Positions 1 to 7,779 are shown, numbered from the stretch's first letter. The stretch: DNA of 31,755 bases from DAOTYH01 sp034435015 (GCA_034435015.1 DAOTYH010000037.1:1-31755), one strand, 5' to 3'. A program made the numbers and translations. Notes: generated by a model not told the origin, from the sequence alone.

Positions 1-268
1 CTTGGAGGTTGTTAACCAGTACGCCAGACAGCATGTCATCGCCCGCCCTTACCGCAAGAGCGGCCAAGCGTTCATCGAGTGTTTGAACGGCACGCTGCGC
101 CGGGAGGAGTTCGGACGTACCCCCTTCAAGAGGAGTGACCTGGCTCTAGCCCAACACCGTGCCGATGACTATCTCGCCTATTATCACCACCAGCGCCCTC
201 ACTTGGCGCTGGGCATGCGTACCCCTGCTCAGGCCTTCGCGGAGTCGCATTTGATATGACACATTGCG
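1..268 (+). mobile_element. IS481-like insertion sequence, 3' part (cut by window edge)
   Basis: This is the 3' end of an insertion sequence. It matches the right end of the window (31325-31755, opposite strand) almost base for base. The shared block continues nine bases past the transposase stop codon and ends at base 268, where the two copies diverge; that point is taken as the element end. The outer terminal bases contain a TGACACATTGCG block. Target-site duplications cannot be judged because the other end of the element is outside the window. Confidence 0.8.
2..259 (+). CDS. Transposase, integrase core C-terminal part (partial)
   Basis: The reading frame is open at the window edge, so the N-terminal DNA-binding domain and the first two catalytic Asp residues are missing. 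What remains is the end of a DDE (rve-type) integrase core. It has the catalytic-Glu segment AFIECLNGTLRREEF and the family-typical ending YYHHQRPHLALGMRTPAQAF seen in IS481/IS3-like transposases. It differs from the right-end copy at four of 85 residues (S/N, L/F, R/S, H/R), so the two are recent but not identical copies. It carries out strand transfer of its own element. The family assignment comes from remembered motifs; IS3-group membership is the alternative. Confidence 0.82.
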   Translation: MEVVNQYARQHVIARPYRKSGQAFIECLNGTLRREEFGRTPFKRSDLALAQHRADDYLAYYHHQRPHLALGMRTPAQAFAESHLI

Positions 269-377
269 AGTATTTGCACCCTTACATCGGCTGTGGTAAA
301 AATAGAGCCAACCCTGCTGTGCTCGTGCGCGGCACTTGGTCCTGAGCCAACATTTTCAAGAACGGGGGCGGAGAGTT

Positions 378-522
378 CGTTAACTAATGCGCGGCCATGA
401 AGCCACCGCAGCGTTAACGGCCCCGCGCCCACCTGCGCAAGCGGGTCTCATCATCAAGTCGGCACGGCATGGCGGGGCTGTCTTTTTGTGTCACAACAGG
501 CATTACGTGTGCCTGTTTTTTT
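378..522 (+). ncRNA. Candidate structured small RNA (unassigned)
   Basis: The gene-free stretch 270-662 contains an ordered set of hairpins. Stem A pairs CGTTAAC (378-384) with GTTAACG (413-419), with inner pairs 388-391/407-410 and 393-395/402-404. Stem B pairs GCCCCGC (420-426) with GCGGGGC (472-478) and encloses CCTGC-GCAA-GCGGG (432-445), a GNRA-type tetraloop hairpin. The terminator at 495-522 follows. No convincing protein lies here on either strand, and there is no upstream gene on this strand for the terminator to serve other than the IS. It matches no riboswitch, tmRNA, SRP or RNase P RNA motif that I recognise. The 5' end is not defined. Confidence 0.35.
495..522 (+). terminator. 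Rho-independent terminator
   Basis: An 8-bp stem (AACAGGCA, 495-502, with TGCCTGTT, 510-517) has a 7-base loop and is followed by an unbroken T tract to 522. It ends transcription coming from the IS or from the candidate small RNA just upstream. Confidence 0.8.
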
Positions 523-557
523 GATCTTGCTAGATGGTGTAATGTTGACGTAAAGGG

Positions 558-587
558 TTGCGCCGCTGGAAGGGAATGTGCTATGCT
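558..587 (+). promoter_or_regulatory. Predicted promoter for the MBL-fold hydrolase
   Basis: TTGCGC (558-563), an 18-base spacer and TATGCT (582-587) preceded by TGC form an extended -10 element. It lies downstream of the 495-522 terminator and about 75 bases before the start codon. Judged by eye only. Confidence 0.38.
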
Positions 588-662
588 CGGAAGGCAACAG
601 GTGCGGCGTAGTGATGCCCACACTTGATCACCCGATCCCTGAGTTTATTGAAATGTATTGTT

Positions 663-1505
663 ATGCTCCGAGAGTTAATCTCCAGTAATGTTTTTGTCTT
701 CACCAGTGAACTCTATGCACAGGTAACGGCGGGAGTCATTATTACCTCCGCCGGCGCTGTGGTCATAGATGCGATGCCATTTCCGGTGGAGACACGCCAG
801 ATTGCTCATTTTATCGAGGAGCGGTACGGCGTGCCTGTCCGGTATGTGATCAACACACATTATCATGCTGATCACACTTATGGCACCTATCTCTTCAAGG
901 ATGCGCGTGTTATTAGTCATCGTCTCTGTCGGGAGTTGTTGGACGGGCGAGGACGCGAAGCCTTAGAGAAAGCTCGCCGTACTTCGCGCGAGATCGCACC
1001 GGTGGAACTGCGCCTGCCCGATGTTACCTTTGACGAAGGGAGGATGAACCTCCATCTGGGTACTACAACGCTTCAAATGTGGCTCACTCCCGGCCATAGT
1101 CCTGACTCGATTGTTTGTTTATTGAAGGATGAGCGTATCTTATTTGCGGGCGACACGCTCATGCCAATCCCCTTCTTCGCTGACGGAGACTGGGAAAGTT
1201 ATGTCTCTACGCTTGAAGCTCTCTCGTCGCAAGCGTTTGAATGCATTGTGCAGGGGCATGGTGAGGTCATCTTACGCGGTGAGGTGAAAGCCAAGATCGA
1301 ACAGGACCTTCACTACCTGCACACATTAAGAGCCAAGGTAGAAAAGCTTATCAAGCGCGGCGACAGCCCTGAATCAGTAGCAAAGATTGACATCGAGTCC
1401 TGCGGCAAAAGCCGTATCTCCCTGAATGGGCTGGTTGAGCGGCTCCATCACAGCAATGCGGTGACGCTTTATTGGGCGCTGAAGAAGGAACAGGCAAAAG
1501 TGTAG
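663..1505 (+). CDS. Metallo-beta-lactamase-fold hydrolase
   Basis: A 280-residue metallo-hydrolase of unknown substrate. The metal site is complete: THYHADH (HxHxDH) near residue 72, the His of LTPGHSPD, the Asp of FAGDTL and the late His of VQGHGE. The N-terminal half (AQVTAGVIITSAGAVVIDAMPFP) is the usual opening strand pair of this superfamily. A C-terminal helical extension of about 75 residues follows the last metal ligand. The ATG at 663 is preferred because the family fold starts right after it. A TTG at 624 would add 13 residues, and neither has a clear ribosome site. It converges on the PI-kinase-like gene, with one base between the stop codons. Fold is certain; substrate (lactone, thioester or other) is not predictable. 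Confidence 0.85.
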   Translation: MLRELISSNVFVFTSELYAQVTAGVIITSAGAVVIDAMPFPVETRQIAHFIEERYGVPVRYVINTHYHADHTYGTYLFKDARVISHRLCRELLDGRGREALEKARRTSREIAPVELRLPDVTFDEGRMNLHLGTTTLQMWLTPGHSPDSIVCLLKDERILFAGDTLMPIPFFADGDWESYVSTLEALSSQAFECIVQGHGEVILRGEVKAKIEQDLHYLHTLRAKVEKLIKRGDSPESVAKIDIESCGKSRISLNGLVERLHHSNAVTLYWALKKEQAKV

Positions 1506-1506
1506 C

Positions 1507-2247
1507 TTAGATCGGCGGCCATGGGAAATTGCGCCCCGGCCCTTCTTTTGGGTAGATGCCTGTCTTGAGCAGGCCCTGTATGCGGCGGCGTAGCGCACCG
1601 ATTTCTCTCAAGCTTAGTAACTCGCGTAGAGTAGATTCCAACGGAGGCCCTTCGAGGGCCTGCTGTAGCTTATGCAGGTCTTTCAGTAAATGTGCTGGTA
1701 TCTTTTGCCCTGCAAAGTCCCAGATCACGGTTCTGAGCTTGGGTTGTTCGTGAAAGCTCACACCGTGGTCAATGCACCAGATGTGCCCGTCAGGGGCAAG
1801 CAGGCAATGGCCGCCCTTACGGTCGGCATTGTTGATAATGTGATCAAACAGAGCAATGCGCTTTAGCTGGGGTCTCTGCTTGGGGCCAAACGAAAAATAG
1901 TTCTGCCGCGGGTCATGAGGAACAAAGAGCTGTACCATTCCAAAGCCATAAGGTCCGTCGCGGAGGACGGTAGGCGGAACAAGTTTCCACCCTAGGGCTT
2001 CGCTGATCAGAAAAGCGGCCTGCTCGCGCTGACATAGGGTACCCTCTGGAAAATCCCACAGCGGGCGCTCCCCCTGCCGGGGTTTATAGATGACAAGTAC
2101 CTCTAGGTTGTCCAAGGCTAAACTAGCTAAAAAGGTGTAGTTGGAGCCCCAAGGCAAGAGGCCGTGAGTCACCTTAAACTCGGCCTCTTGAAGCACCTCT
2201 AGTGCGCGCGAGGTGGGGAGATGGGGTTGTTCAAACGGGTGAGGCAT
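1507..2247 (-). CDS. SCO1664-type PI3/4-kinase-like protein
   Basis: A 246-residue protein resembling the SCO1664 family (TIGR03843), distant relatives of phosphatidylinositol 3-/4-kinases found in Actinobacteria and Chloroflexi. Visible kinase-like elements are an ATP-lysine segment VIYKPRQGERPLWDFPEG, a catalytic-loop-like NNADRKGGH, and a metal-binding IDHGVSF. The natural substrate is unknown. It is the last gene of a run with a DUF3090 protein (51-54 bases upstream) and a histidine phosphatase; this trio is known as a conserved set of unknown role. A GTG at 2250 directly before the chosen ATG is an equally possible start. There is no intergenic room for a terminator before the convergent MBL gene. 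Confidence 0.85.
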   Translation of the reverse strand: MPHPFEQPHLPTSRALEVLQEAEFKVTHGLLPWGSNYTFLASLALDNLEVLVIYKPRQGERPLWDFPEGTLCQREQAAFLISEALGWKLVPPTVLRDGPYGFGMVQLFVPHDPRQNYFSFGPKQRPQLKRIALFDHIINNADRKGGHCLLAPDGHIWCIDHGVSFHEQPKLRTVIWDFAGQKIPAHLLKDLHKLQQALEGPPLESTLRELLSLREIGALRRRIQGLLKTGIYPKEGPGRNFPWPPI

Positions 2248-2301
2248 CACGCTTTTGCCAGCTAACCTGTGGGCGCACGTGACAAGGGGAGTAGGGTAAT
2301 A

Positions 2302-2835
2302 TTATGCCCACCCTACCGGCCTGCGGTGACCGTTGCTTTTGGGGCAAAGATGCCCTTCGGGATCAATGGGGCGTCCGCAGTTGGGACAAATAGGACGCCC
2401 CTTTGCCACGACTTTGTGAGCGTGCTCGGCCAGCAGACGCACTTGCTCCCGAGAGATGTTCATCCGTGCAATGCGCGGCTCATGATCTGCGTCTTCAGGC
2501 AGTAACTCGTTGAGAACTAACACCACCCGGTCTGCTTCTAGATCATAACCGAGTCCTATTTGTGCCACGCGGAAGGCGGGTAAGATCGGCTCGCGGAGAT
2601 CGAGATCGTAGCGGCTGGTGTCCCCTGGTGGGGTAGGGCGGTTGAACTTTTCTTCAATCTCGGTTAGTAGGTTGAGGAATTCACGAGCCAACCCAGCGGC
2701 CTGTTCCTTCTCAATGATCAGAGTCAGGAGATAATCCCCCTGCGCGGCCTGAAGATGGAATGTCCGATGACCAGGTTGGCCAATGGTCTCAATGGTAATG
2801 AAGTCAACCGAGTCGAGATTAAATTCTTCTGCCAT
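2302..2835 (-). CDS. DUF3090 family protein
   Basis: A 177-residue protein of the DUF3090 (TIGR03847) type, the middle member of the kinase-like/DUF3090/phosphomutase-like trio. The N-terminal two thirds is a mixed alpha/beta domain (FNLDSVDFITIETIGQPGHRTFHLQ opening). The C-terminus carries a small metal-binding-like knuckle, CPNCGRPIDPEGHLC followed by a His. Nothing in it identifies a reaction. It starts 31 bases after the phosphatase stop and precedes the kinase-like gene, so all three are probably on one transcript. The assignment rests on the distinctive ends of the protein and on gene order. Confidence 0.85.
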   Translation of the reverse strand: MAEEFNLDSVDFITIETIGQPGHRTFHLQAAQGDYLLTLIIEKEQAAGLAREFLNLLTEIEEKFNRPTPPGDTSRYDLDLREPILPAFRVAQIGLGYDLEADRVVLVLNELLPEDADHEPRIARMNISREQVRLLAEHAHKVVAKGRPICPNCGRPIDPEGHLCPKSNGHRRPVGWA

Positions 2836-2866
2836 AATCCCTCTTGATGCAGAATAGTGCGCTGTC

Positions 2867-3490
2867 CTACCTGCCCTCTCGTTGTTGGCCCTCGTAGTGA
2901 CTGATGTCGTTAAGGCATTGTATAGATGGCCCTCTCCGATGCAAGTGGATGATTGAGATAGAGGCCGGAGCGACTGTCAAGCGCTGGAACAAATCAAGAT
3001 GGATTCCGGCGTAGTGGGCCACTATCGCTTTGATCACGTCGGCATGTGAGACAATGGCTACTCTGCCGTACGGATGTTGCGAAGCAATACGTTCTACCAC
3101 AGCCACTGCACGAGCCTGCATCTCGCGGATGCCCTCCCCGGCAGGGAAGTATGCCCCGCTGGGATACCCCTGTACAATAGACCACAGACGACTTCGCGCT
3201 AGTTGACGGAGACGTTGACCTGCCCATTTCCCTACATCCACCTCGCTGATGCCCTCCTCGATTTGTAGTTCGAGGGCGGGATGGTGTCTGGCGATCTCGC
3301 GTGCCGTCTCTACAGCGCGTTCTAGTGGACTTGAGTATAGCGCCTGCAAATTGACACTTGCAAGGCGCTCTCCCAGTGCGCGGGCTTGCCGAGCGCCCTC
3401 CTCGTTCAGATGAACACCGGCGAGGCGACCCGCCAGCCGTCCTGTGCGGTTGTAATCATTCTGGGCGTGGCGAATCAAAAGGAGTTGCAT
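2867..3490 (-). CDS. Histidine phosphatase / phosphomutase-like protein (MSMEG_4193 type)
   Basis: A 207-residue member of the histidine phosphatase (phosphoglycerate mutase-like) superfamily. The phospho-accepting His is in LLIRHAQNDYN near residue 8. The usual RHG-T signature is RHA-N here, as in the MSMEG_4193 subgroup. LYSSPLERAVETA supplies the second Arg, and IVSHADVIKAI carries the second catalytic His. Neighbourhood with a kinase-like protein has led to the proposal that this group acts as a phosphomutase or removes a phosphate the kinase adds; the substrate is unknown. The start lies 19 bases after the aldolase stop codon, indicating co-transcription. Confidence 0.87.
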   Translation of the reverse strand: MQLLLIRHAQNDYNRTGRLAGRLAGVHLNEEGARQARALGERLASVNLQALYSSPLERAVETAREIARHHPALELQIEEGISEVDVGKWAGQRLRQLARSRLWSIVQGYPSGAYFPAGEGIREMQARAVAVVERIASQHPYGRVAIVSHADVIKAIVAHYAGIHLDLFQRLTVAPASISIIHLHRRGPSIQCLNDISHYEGQQREGR

Positions 3491-3509
3491 ACAATCCGCC
3501 CCGCGAGAG

Positions 3510-4469
3510 CTAACGATCTAACCCAAGCATCTTACGGACAGCCGGAAGCTGGCCCGCTGAGCCGAGTTTCTCATTCTTGTGGGCAATAAACTTGGCATAC
3601 TCCTCAATGTAAATGGCTCCCGGTTTGCGGAAGTCGAAGACCTCCGGATGATCGCGGAAATACTCCCGATGAACACGTGTCCAGACCAGCCTGCCGTCGG
3701 TATCAATATTTACTTTGACCACACCCAACGGCACTGCCTTCGCGAAGCTGTCTTCATCCACACCTCGTGCTGAGGGGTCAAGTGCTCCGCCGGCGGCATT
3801 GATACGTTCGACCTCCTCCCGCGGCACAGAGGATGAGCCATGCATCACCAAGGGGAAACCGGGTAGCACCTGCTGAATTTCGGCTAGACGGTCGAAGCGG
3901 ATACCTTGTTTGCCCTTGAACTTGTAAGCCCCATGACTGGTCCCAATGGCAACGGCTAGGCTGTCACAGCCGGTGCGCTCAACAAACTCTTTGGCCTGTT
4001 TAGGGTCTGTCAAGTGGGCGTTTTCCTCATCTACTGCGATGTCTTCTTCCACGCCTCCTAGTTGCCCTAGTTCAGCTTCAACGCTGATCCCCTTGGCATG
4101 TGCCCGTTCGACCACACGACGGGTGATAGCAACATTCTCTTCGAATGGATAGTGCGAGGCGTCAATCATAACCGAGCTGTAAAAACCCGAATCAATGGCG
4201 TCATAACAGAGTTGTTCATCGCCATGATCGAGGTGCACTGCATAGACAGCCTCAGGGAATTCTTCATCGGCGGCACGGATGATGCCTTCGAGCATCTTGA
4301 TGCCGGCATACTGGCGTGCGCCGCGCGAAAGCTGGATGATGAAGGGCGCTTGCGACTGAATATTCCCTTTGAACAAGCCAATAGCCTGTTCCATGTTGTT
4401 GATGTTATAAGCCCCGATGGCGAAACGCTGATAGGCCGTTTTGAAAAGTTGGTCTGTTGTGACGATCAT
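3510..4469 (-). CDS. fba: Class II fructose-bisphosphate aldolase
   Basis: A 319-residue zinc-dependent aldolase that cleaves fructose 1,6-bisphosphate to dihydroxyacetone phosphate and glyceraldehyde 3-phosphate in glycolysis and gluconeogenesis. Family hallmarks are VHLDHGD (catalytic Asp and zinc His), DASHYPFEENV, VEAELGQLGG, AIGTSHGAYKF, LVMHGSSSVP and VKVNIDTDGR. The length fits the family. An AGAGAGG ribosome site stands 6 bases before the ATG. It sits 40 bases after miaB and 19 bases before the phosphatase gene. Tagatose-bisphosphate aldolase is the main alternative and cannot be excluded from motifs alone. Confidence 0.92.
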   Translation of the reverse strand: MIVTTDQLFKTAYQRFAIGAYNINNMEQAIGLFKGNIQSQAPFIIQLSRGARQYAGIKMLEGIIRAADEEFPEAVYAVHLDHGDEQLCYDAIDSGFYSSVMIDASHYPFEENVAITRRVVERAHAKGISVEAELGQLGGVEEDIAVDEENAHLTDPKQAKEFVERTGCDSLAVAIGTSHGAYKFKGKQGIRFDRLAEIQQVLPGFPLVMHGSSSVPREEVERINAAGGALDPSARGVDEDSFAKAVPLGVVKVNIDTDGRLVWTRVHREYFRDHPEVFDFRKPGAIYIEEYAKFIAHKNEKLGSAGQLPAVRKMLGLDR

Positions 4470-4509
4470 GTTTTCCTCTCTAGTTAGGTCATGTCATGGT
4501 GATTTGGAA

Positions 4510-5904
4510 TCAGCGGGCCGCCGCTGACGTTCTTTCTGGTTGGATGCGGTCGGTCAGAGGCTGGGAGATGTGTCCCTGCATACTCCATGGGCTTGTGTAG
4601 GTGATCTGGACGTAAGCCAGCTTCCCACGCCAGTCTGCCCCATCCTCAAAGAAGACCAGTTTGTTCTGGCGAGTGCGACCGCGCCACTTGCCCCGATGCT
4701 TATCCTCGACCAGCACCTCGACAGTCTGGCCTAGAAAGCGGCTGTTGATCTCAGCTATGATCTCTTCCATCAGGTTGTCGAGAGCCAGCAGACGCCGCTT
4801 CTTTTCCTGTAGTGGAATGTCATCAGGCATAGTACGGGCTGAGAGCGTGTTCGGGCGCGGGCTGTACATGGCAACGTGGGCCTTGTCCAGCTTGAGATCA
4901 GCCAGTACATTGTAGGTCTGCTCGAATTGTTCCGCTGTCTCACCGGGGAAGCCCACAATGATGTCAGTATGTATGGCAACGTTCGGAATGCGTGCGCGGA
5001 TACGCTCGATCAGCCGGCGATAATCGGCCTGGGTGTAGCCCCGCTTCATCCGGTGCAAGACCTCATCACTGCCTGCCTGTATAGGCACCTCGATATGCTC
5101 ACAAACTTTGGGAAGCTCAGCCACTGCATCGAGCAGTTCGTCGGTCATCCAATTCGGATGCGAGGTCAAAAAGCGGATGCGTTCAATCCCCTCAACCTCA
5201 TGAACCTGTCGCAGTAAACCGGGCAGGCCAGAGCCAGTGGGAAGGTCCTTGCCATAGCGGTCTACAATTTGGCCCAGCAGGGTTACTTCCCTGACCCCCT
5301 GTGCGGCAAGTGCCCGTACCTCGGCAACGATCTCCTCTGCAGGGCGGCTACGTTCAATGCCGCGTCTGAAGGGGATGACACAGAAGGAGCAGGCATGGGA
5401 GCATCCGTACACGATTGGAACATAGGCGCTGACCAGCTTGCCGCGTTCATGCAATGGAAGGATGAGGTCGCCGTCCTGCAGGGCATCCTGCATGGCCCGC
5501 CCGGCGGCCTGCTCGGCAAGTGTCTCAAGCTCTGTGTGCCGATGCTTCAGGAAGTCAATCAGCGGCCCTGGGTCGCTGGGGGGCATGAAGACATCCACGA
5601 AGGGAAAGCGCTTCCGTAGGGGCAGAGGATCACGCAGACCTACCAGACAACCCATCAGGCCAACGATCTTGCTGGGATGATTTTGTTTGAGCGTCTTAAG
5701 CTGGCCCAGCCGGCCGTAGACGCGATCCTCAGCACTCTGGCGAACCACACATGTATTGAGGACGATCACATCAGCGGCATCGGCATCATGGGCGTAGCGG
5801 AGGCCAAGACGTTCCAGCTCACTAGCAAGGCGCTGTGAGTCGGCCTCGTTCATTTGACAGCCCCATGTACGGATGTGGTAGGTTTTAGGCGCAGCTTGTG
5901 TCAT
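4510..5904 (-). CDS. miaB: tRNA-2-methylthio-N6-isopentenyladenosine synthase MiaB
   Basis: A radical-SAM methylthiotransferase of 464 residues that adds a methylthio group to isopentenyl-A37 of tRNAs reading UNN codons. The N-terminal cluster cysteines are in TWGCQMNEADS, LNTCVVRQSAEDRVYG and GLMGCLVG. The radical-SAM site is YGCSHACSFC (CxxxCxxC). A C-terminal TRAM-like RNA-binding domain begins near FLGQTVEVLVE. The NTCVVR-AEDR pattern favours MiaB over RimO and MtaB. A TTG at 5925 in the same frame would add 7 residues; the ATG is preferred because the domain begins right after it. First gene of the leftward run ending with the kinase-like gene. Confidence 0.93.
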   Translation of the reverse strand: MTQAAPKTYHIRTWGCQMNEADSQRLASELERLGLRYAHDADAADVIVLNTCVVRQSAEDRVYGRLGQLKTLKQNHPSKIVGLMGCLVGLRDPLPLRKRFPFVDVFMPPSDPGPLIDFLKHRHTELETLAEQAAGRAMQDALQDGDLILPLHERGKLVSAYVPIVYGCSHACSFCVIPFRRGIERSRPAEEIVAEVRALAAQGVREVTLLGQIVDRYGKDLPTGSGLPGLLRQVHEVEGIERIRFLTSHPNWMTDELLDAVAELPKVCEHIEVPIQAGSDEVLHRMKRGYTQADYRRLIERIRARIPNVAIHTDIIVGFPGETAEQFEQTYNVLADLKLDKAHVAMYSPRPNTLSARTMPDDIPLQEKKRRLLALDNLMEEIIAEINSRFLGQTVEVLVEDKHRGKWRGRTRQNKLVFFEDGADWRGKLAYVQITYTSPWSMQGHISQPLTDRIQPERTSAAAR

Positions 5905-5949
5905 AGACCTGTTTCCCCCTCGCAACCTGCTGTTCCTTTGGCGTTCCCG

Positions 5950-5977
5950 ATGATAGCGAATTTGGGGCTAAAATCAA
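5950..5977 (-). promoter_or_regulatory. Predicted promoter for miaB
   Basis: On the minus strand TTGATT (5977-5972), a 16-base spacer and TATCAT (5955-5950) form a reasonable sigma-70-type promoter about 45 bases before the miaB start. The -35 element overlaps the terminator stem of the upstream gene. Confidence 0.45.
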
Positions 5978-6010
5978 AAAGGGCAGAAGAGCCTTTCCTG
6001 CCCTTTTTGA
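5974..6010 (-). terminator. Rho-independent terminator (symmetrical)
   Basis: A 13-bp perfect stem (5974-5986 with 5998-6010) with an 11-base loop: an A-run at the left foot, GGGCAG/CTGCCC in the middle and a T-run at the right foot, so it can work in both directions. On the minus strand it ends the 129-residue hypothetical gene before miaB begins. Confidence 0.85.
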
Positions 6011-6107
6011 CGAAGCTATTCTGAAGTTTACTTTATGCCGCTGTTCTGTCAGATGCCTGTCTCTTCAGCCCGATGTCTCAATTTCGGGCGTCTTTCTCGG
6101 GATGCCG

Positions 6108-6497
6108 TCAGTTGGGGCCAAAGGCCACATTCTCAGGAGCAAGAAGCACAGCAAGGCGGCTTAGAGTCCAGTCAGCCATTTCGCGTACGGCCTGCCATGC
6201 TTCGTTGTTGCGGATGTACCCTGCCTTATCCTCAGTGTTGTCGGGCATCCTGCTGGTTAACTGCTCCAATTGGAGGTGGAAGTCGAGCAGAATAGCCAGT
6301 GCAACATCAGACAGACCAATGGAACGTAAATTGCGTCCTCCCCGAAACAAGATATTCCATTGTTCGACCAAAATGTCAGGGATGAAGGAGCGCGGACGCC
6401 GCTCCTGCACAACGAGCTGGCGCTCTAGATCGCTCATCTCGGAGAGAGTTTCCAACAGCAGGCCCCAGCGGCGAGCATCGTCCAATCTTATGTTCAT
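6108..6497 (-). CDS. Hypothetical protein, helical, 129 residues
   Basis: I do not recognise the family. The protein is predicted largely helical and soluble, with charged heptad-like segments (DDARRWGLLLETLSEMSDLERQLVVQERR) and a Trp-containing C-terminal half. It has no cysteines, signal peptide or membrane segment. It starts at ATG 6497 with an AAGGGAA ribosome-site candidate about 10 bases upstream. It ends about 100 bases before a strong terminator on its own strand, which supports its being a real single-gene transcript. It is divergent from the small iron-sulfur protein gene across a 139-base intergenic region. Confidence 0.6.
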   Translation of the reverse strand: MNIRLDDARRWGLLLETLSEMSDLERQLVVQERRPRSFIPDILVEQWNILFRGGRNLRSIGLSDVALAILLDFHLQLEQLTSRMPDNTEDKAGYIRNNEAWQAVREMADWTLSRLAVLLAPENVAFGPN

Positions 6498-6636
6498 GAA
6501 GTCAGGTTCCCTTCAGTTTGTCTGCTACAAGTTTACAGACTGGATTGTATCGCCCTTATATGGTATGTTCAATGCGCCGGTGTGCCGGATGGCAGGCTTT
6601 TGCCTGACGGAAAACTAACGCTTTTGAGGTGAGCCT

Positions 6637-6882
6637 GTGGCAGAAGAGCGTGTTGTAGTGAGTATCTGTTCGATCTGCGGGTTGCAGGATGCGGCAGTCA
6701 GGGCAGAAGTGGAGCAATTAAAAGCAAGGTTCGGTGAGAAGCTTCTGGTCATAGAGGGCGATTGTTTGGGACTGTGTGAGATTGCGCCTGCGATTGTGGT
6801 GAACAGGCGGTCAATCGCACCGGCTACCCCCTCCAAGCTCCGGGCCGTTGTTGAGGCGGGTATTCAAAAGATTCCTTCTTGA
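6637..6882 (+). CDS. Small thioredoxin-like [2Fe-2S] ferredoxin-type protein
   Basis: An 81-residue protein with four cysteines in the arrangement C11-x2-C14-x28-C43-x3-C47. The DCLGLCEIAPAIVVNRR segment closely resembles the second half of thioredoxin-like [2Fe-2S] ferredoxins (NuoE/HoxE-like CLGxCxxAP). The first pair is a CxxC instead of the more widely spaced pair usual in that fold, so the first ligands may differ. The likely role is a small electron carrier or redox protein; its partner is unknown. It starts at GTG 6637 with a good GAGGTGAG site a few bases upstream. It is monocistronic, divergent from the hypothetical gene and convergent with the methyltransferase. Confidence 0.72.
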   Translation: MAEERVVVSICSICGLQDAAVRAEVEQLKARFGEKLLVIEGDCLGLCEIAPAIVVNRRSIAPATPSKLRAVVEAGIQKIPS

Positions 6883-6972
6883 ACCCTCTGAATTGTTGGG
6901 GGTGGACAAATTAGCGGCGGCTTCAACCCTTTGGCCTCCGTATTTTCAGTGCCCGGCTTACGGCCTCCAAGC

Positions 6973-7743
6973 CTATGGCTTATAGCCCGCTACGATCCCC
7001 CCGGTAAGTGTGAAGATCAGCCTGTTACTGGCTTCGCGCGGCCTGAGCCACGCCTGAACCTCACAGGGCGCCCTTGTGATCAGTACGCGCAAGCGGATTA
7101 AATCACTGCCGGTGATGCCTGTTGCCCACTCGTCAAAGTCGGTTTCTCTTTCGATGGTTTCGCTGTGTGTGACGACCAGCCCGGCAGAGAAAAAGAAAGT
7201 TGTCCAGTCGTCGAGAGAGAATGCCCAGACATGCGATGGATCGCGCAGTATGTTGAGGGTGTTGATATAACGCGCGATATGAGGCTCTCCGCTAGTAGTG
7301 AGGTCAGCAAGGACCAGTTTACCACCGGCGACAAGAACACGGGCCGCTTCCTGTGCAAATGCGGCGGCGTTTGAGAAGCAATGGGGGGTAAACCAGGCCA
7401 TGACACAATCGAAACTGGCATTGGCGAATGGCAGATGCTCTGCCTTGGCGTGGCAGAAGAGAATATTTTCAGCCTTTTGCCTGAAGATGCTTGCCTGAGT
7501 CTCTGCAGATACTGACAAAGATATATCCAGGGTAACAACCGAGTGTACATATTCAGCGAGGAGTGATGCTGTTTCATTTTGCCCTGCAGTAATATCGAGT
7601 ACGCGCCAGTTGGGGGAGGGGGAGATCAAGCTCAGCAGGCAGGCTAGATTCTCCCCTCCTCTGTTAGGAGATGCATGAATGACAGAGATACAGTGGCGGT
7701 GTTTAGCTTCTTGAGACTCGAACGGATCATCATGATCTTGCAT
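6973..7743 (-). CDS. Class I SAM-dependent methyltransferase (UbiE-like)
   Basis: A 256-residue Rossmann-fold methyltransferase. Motif I is WRVLDITAGQNETASLLAE, an unusual version in which the glycine-rich loop reads TAGQNET. VVTLDIS supplies the acidic residue for the SAM ribose. AEHLPFANASFDCVMAWFTPHCF and EAARVLVAGGKLVLADL correspond to motifs II and III of the Methyltransf_11 group. Substrate unknown. The start is ATG 7743, with a possible -10 element only 6 bases upstream, so the message may be leaderless. It is divergent from the candidate selenoprotein gene, with about 100 bases between the starts. Confidence 0.82.
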   Translation of the reverse strand: MQDHDDPFESQEAKHRHCISVIHASPNRGGENLACLLSLISPSPNWRVLDITAGQNETASLLAEYVHSVVTLDISLSVSAETQASIFRQKAENILFCHAKAEHLPFANASFDCVMAWFTPHCFSNAAAFAQEAARVLVAGGKLVLADLTTSGEPHIARYINTLNILRDPSHVWAFSLDDWTTFFFSAGLVVTHSETIERETDFDEWATGITGSDLIRLRVLITRAPCEVQAWLRPREASNRLIFTLTGGIVAGYKP

Positions 7744-7749
7744 GGTGTT

Positions 7750-7779
7750 ATGATACCTGATTATGAGAGAGAGGGTAAA
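7750..7779 (-). promoter_or_regulatory. Possible promoter for the methyltransferase
   Basis: On the minus strand TTTACC (7779-7774), an 18-base spacer and TATCAT (7755-7750) are followed by only six bases before the ATG. If used, transcription would start at or next to the start codon. Confidence 0.33.

Noticed and set aside
6035..6618. Overlapping plus-strand frames opposite the 129-residue hypothetical gene
   Set aside because: Their translations are low-complexity and Arg/Ser/Cys-rich, typical of antisense shadows, with no ribosome sites; the minus-strand gene has a matching terminator.
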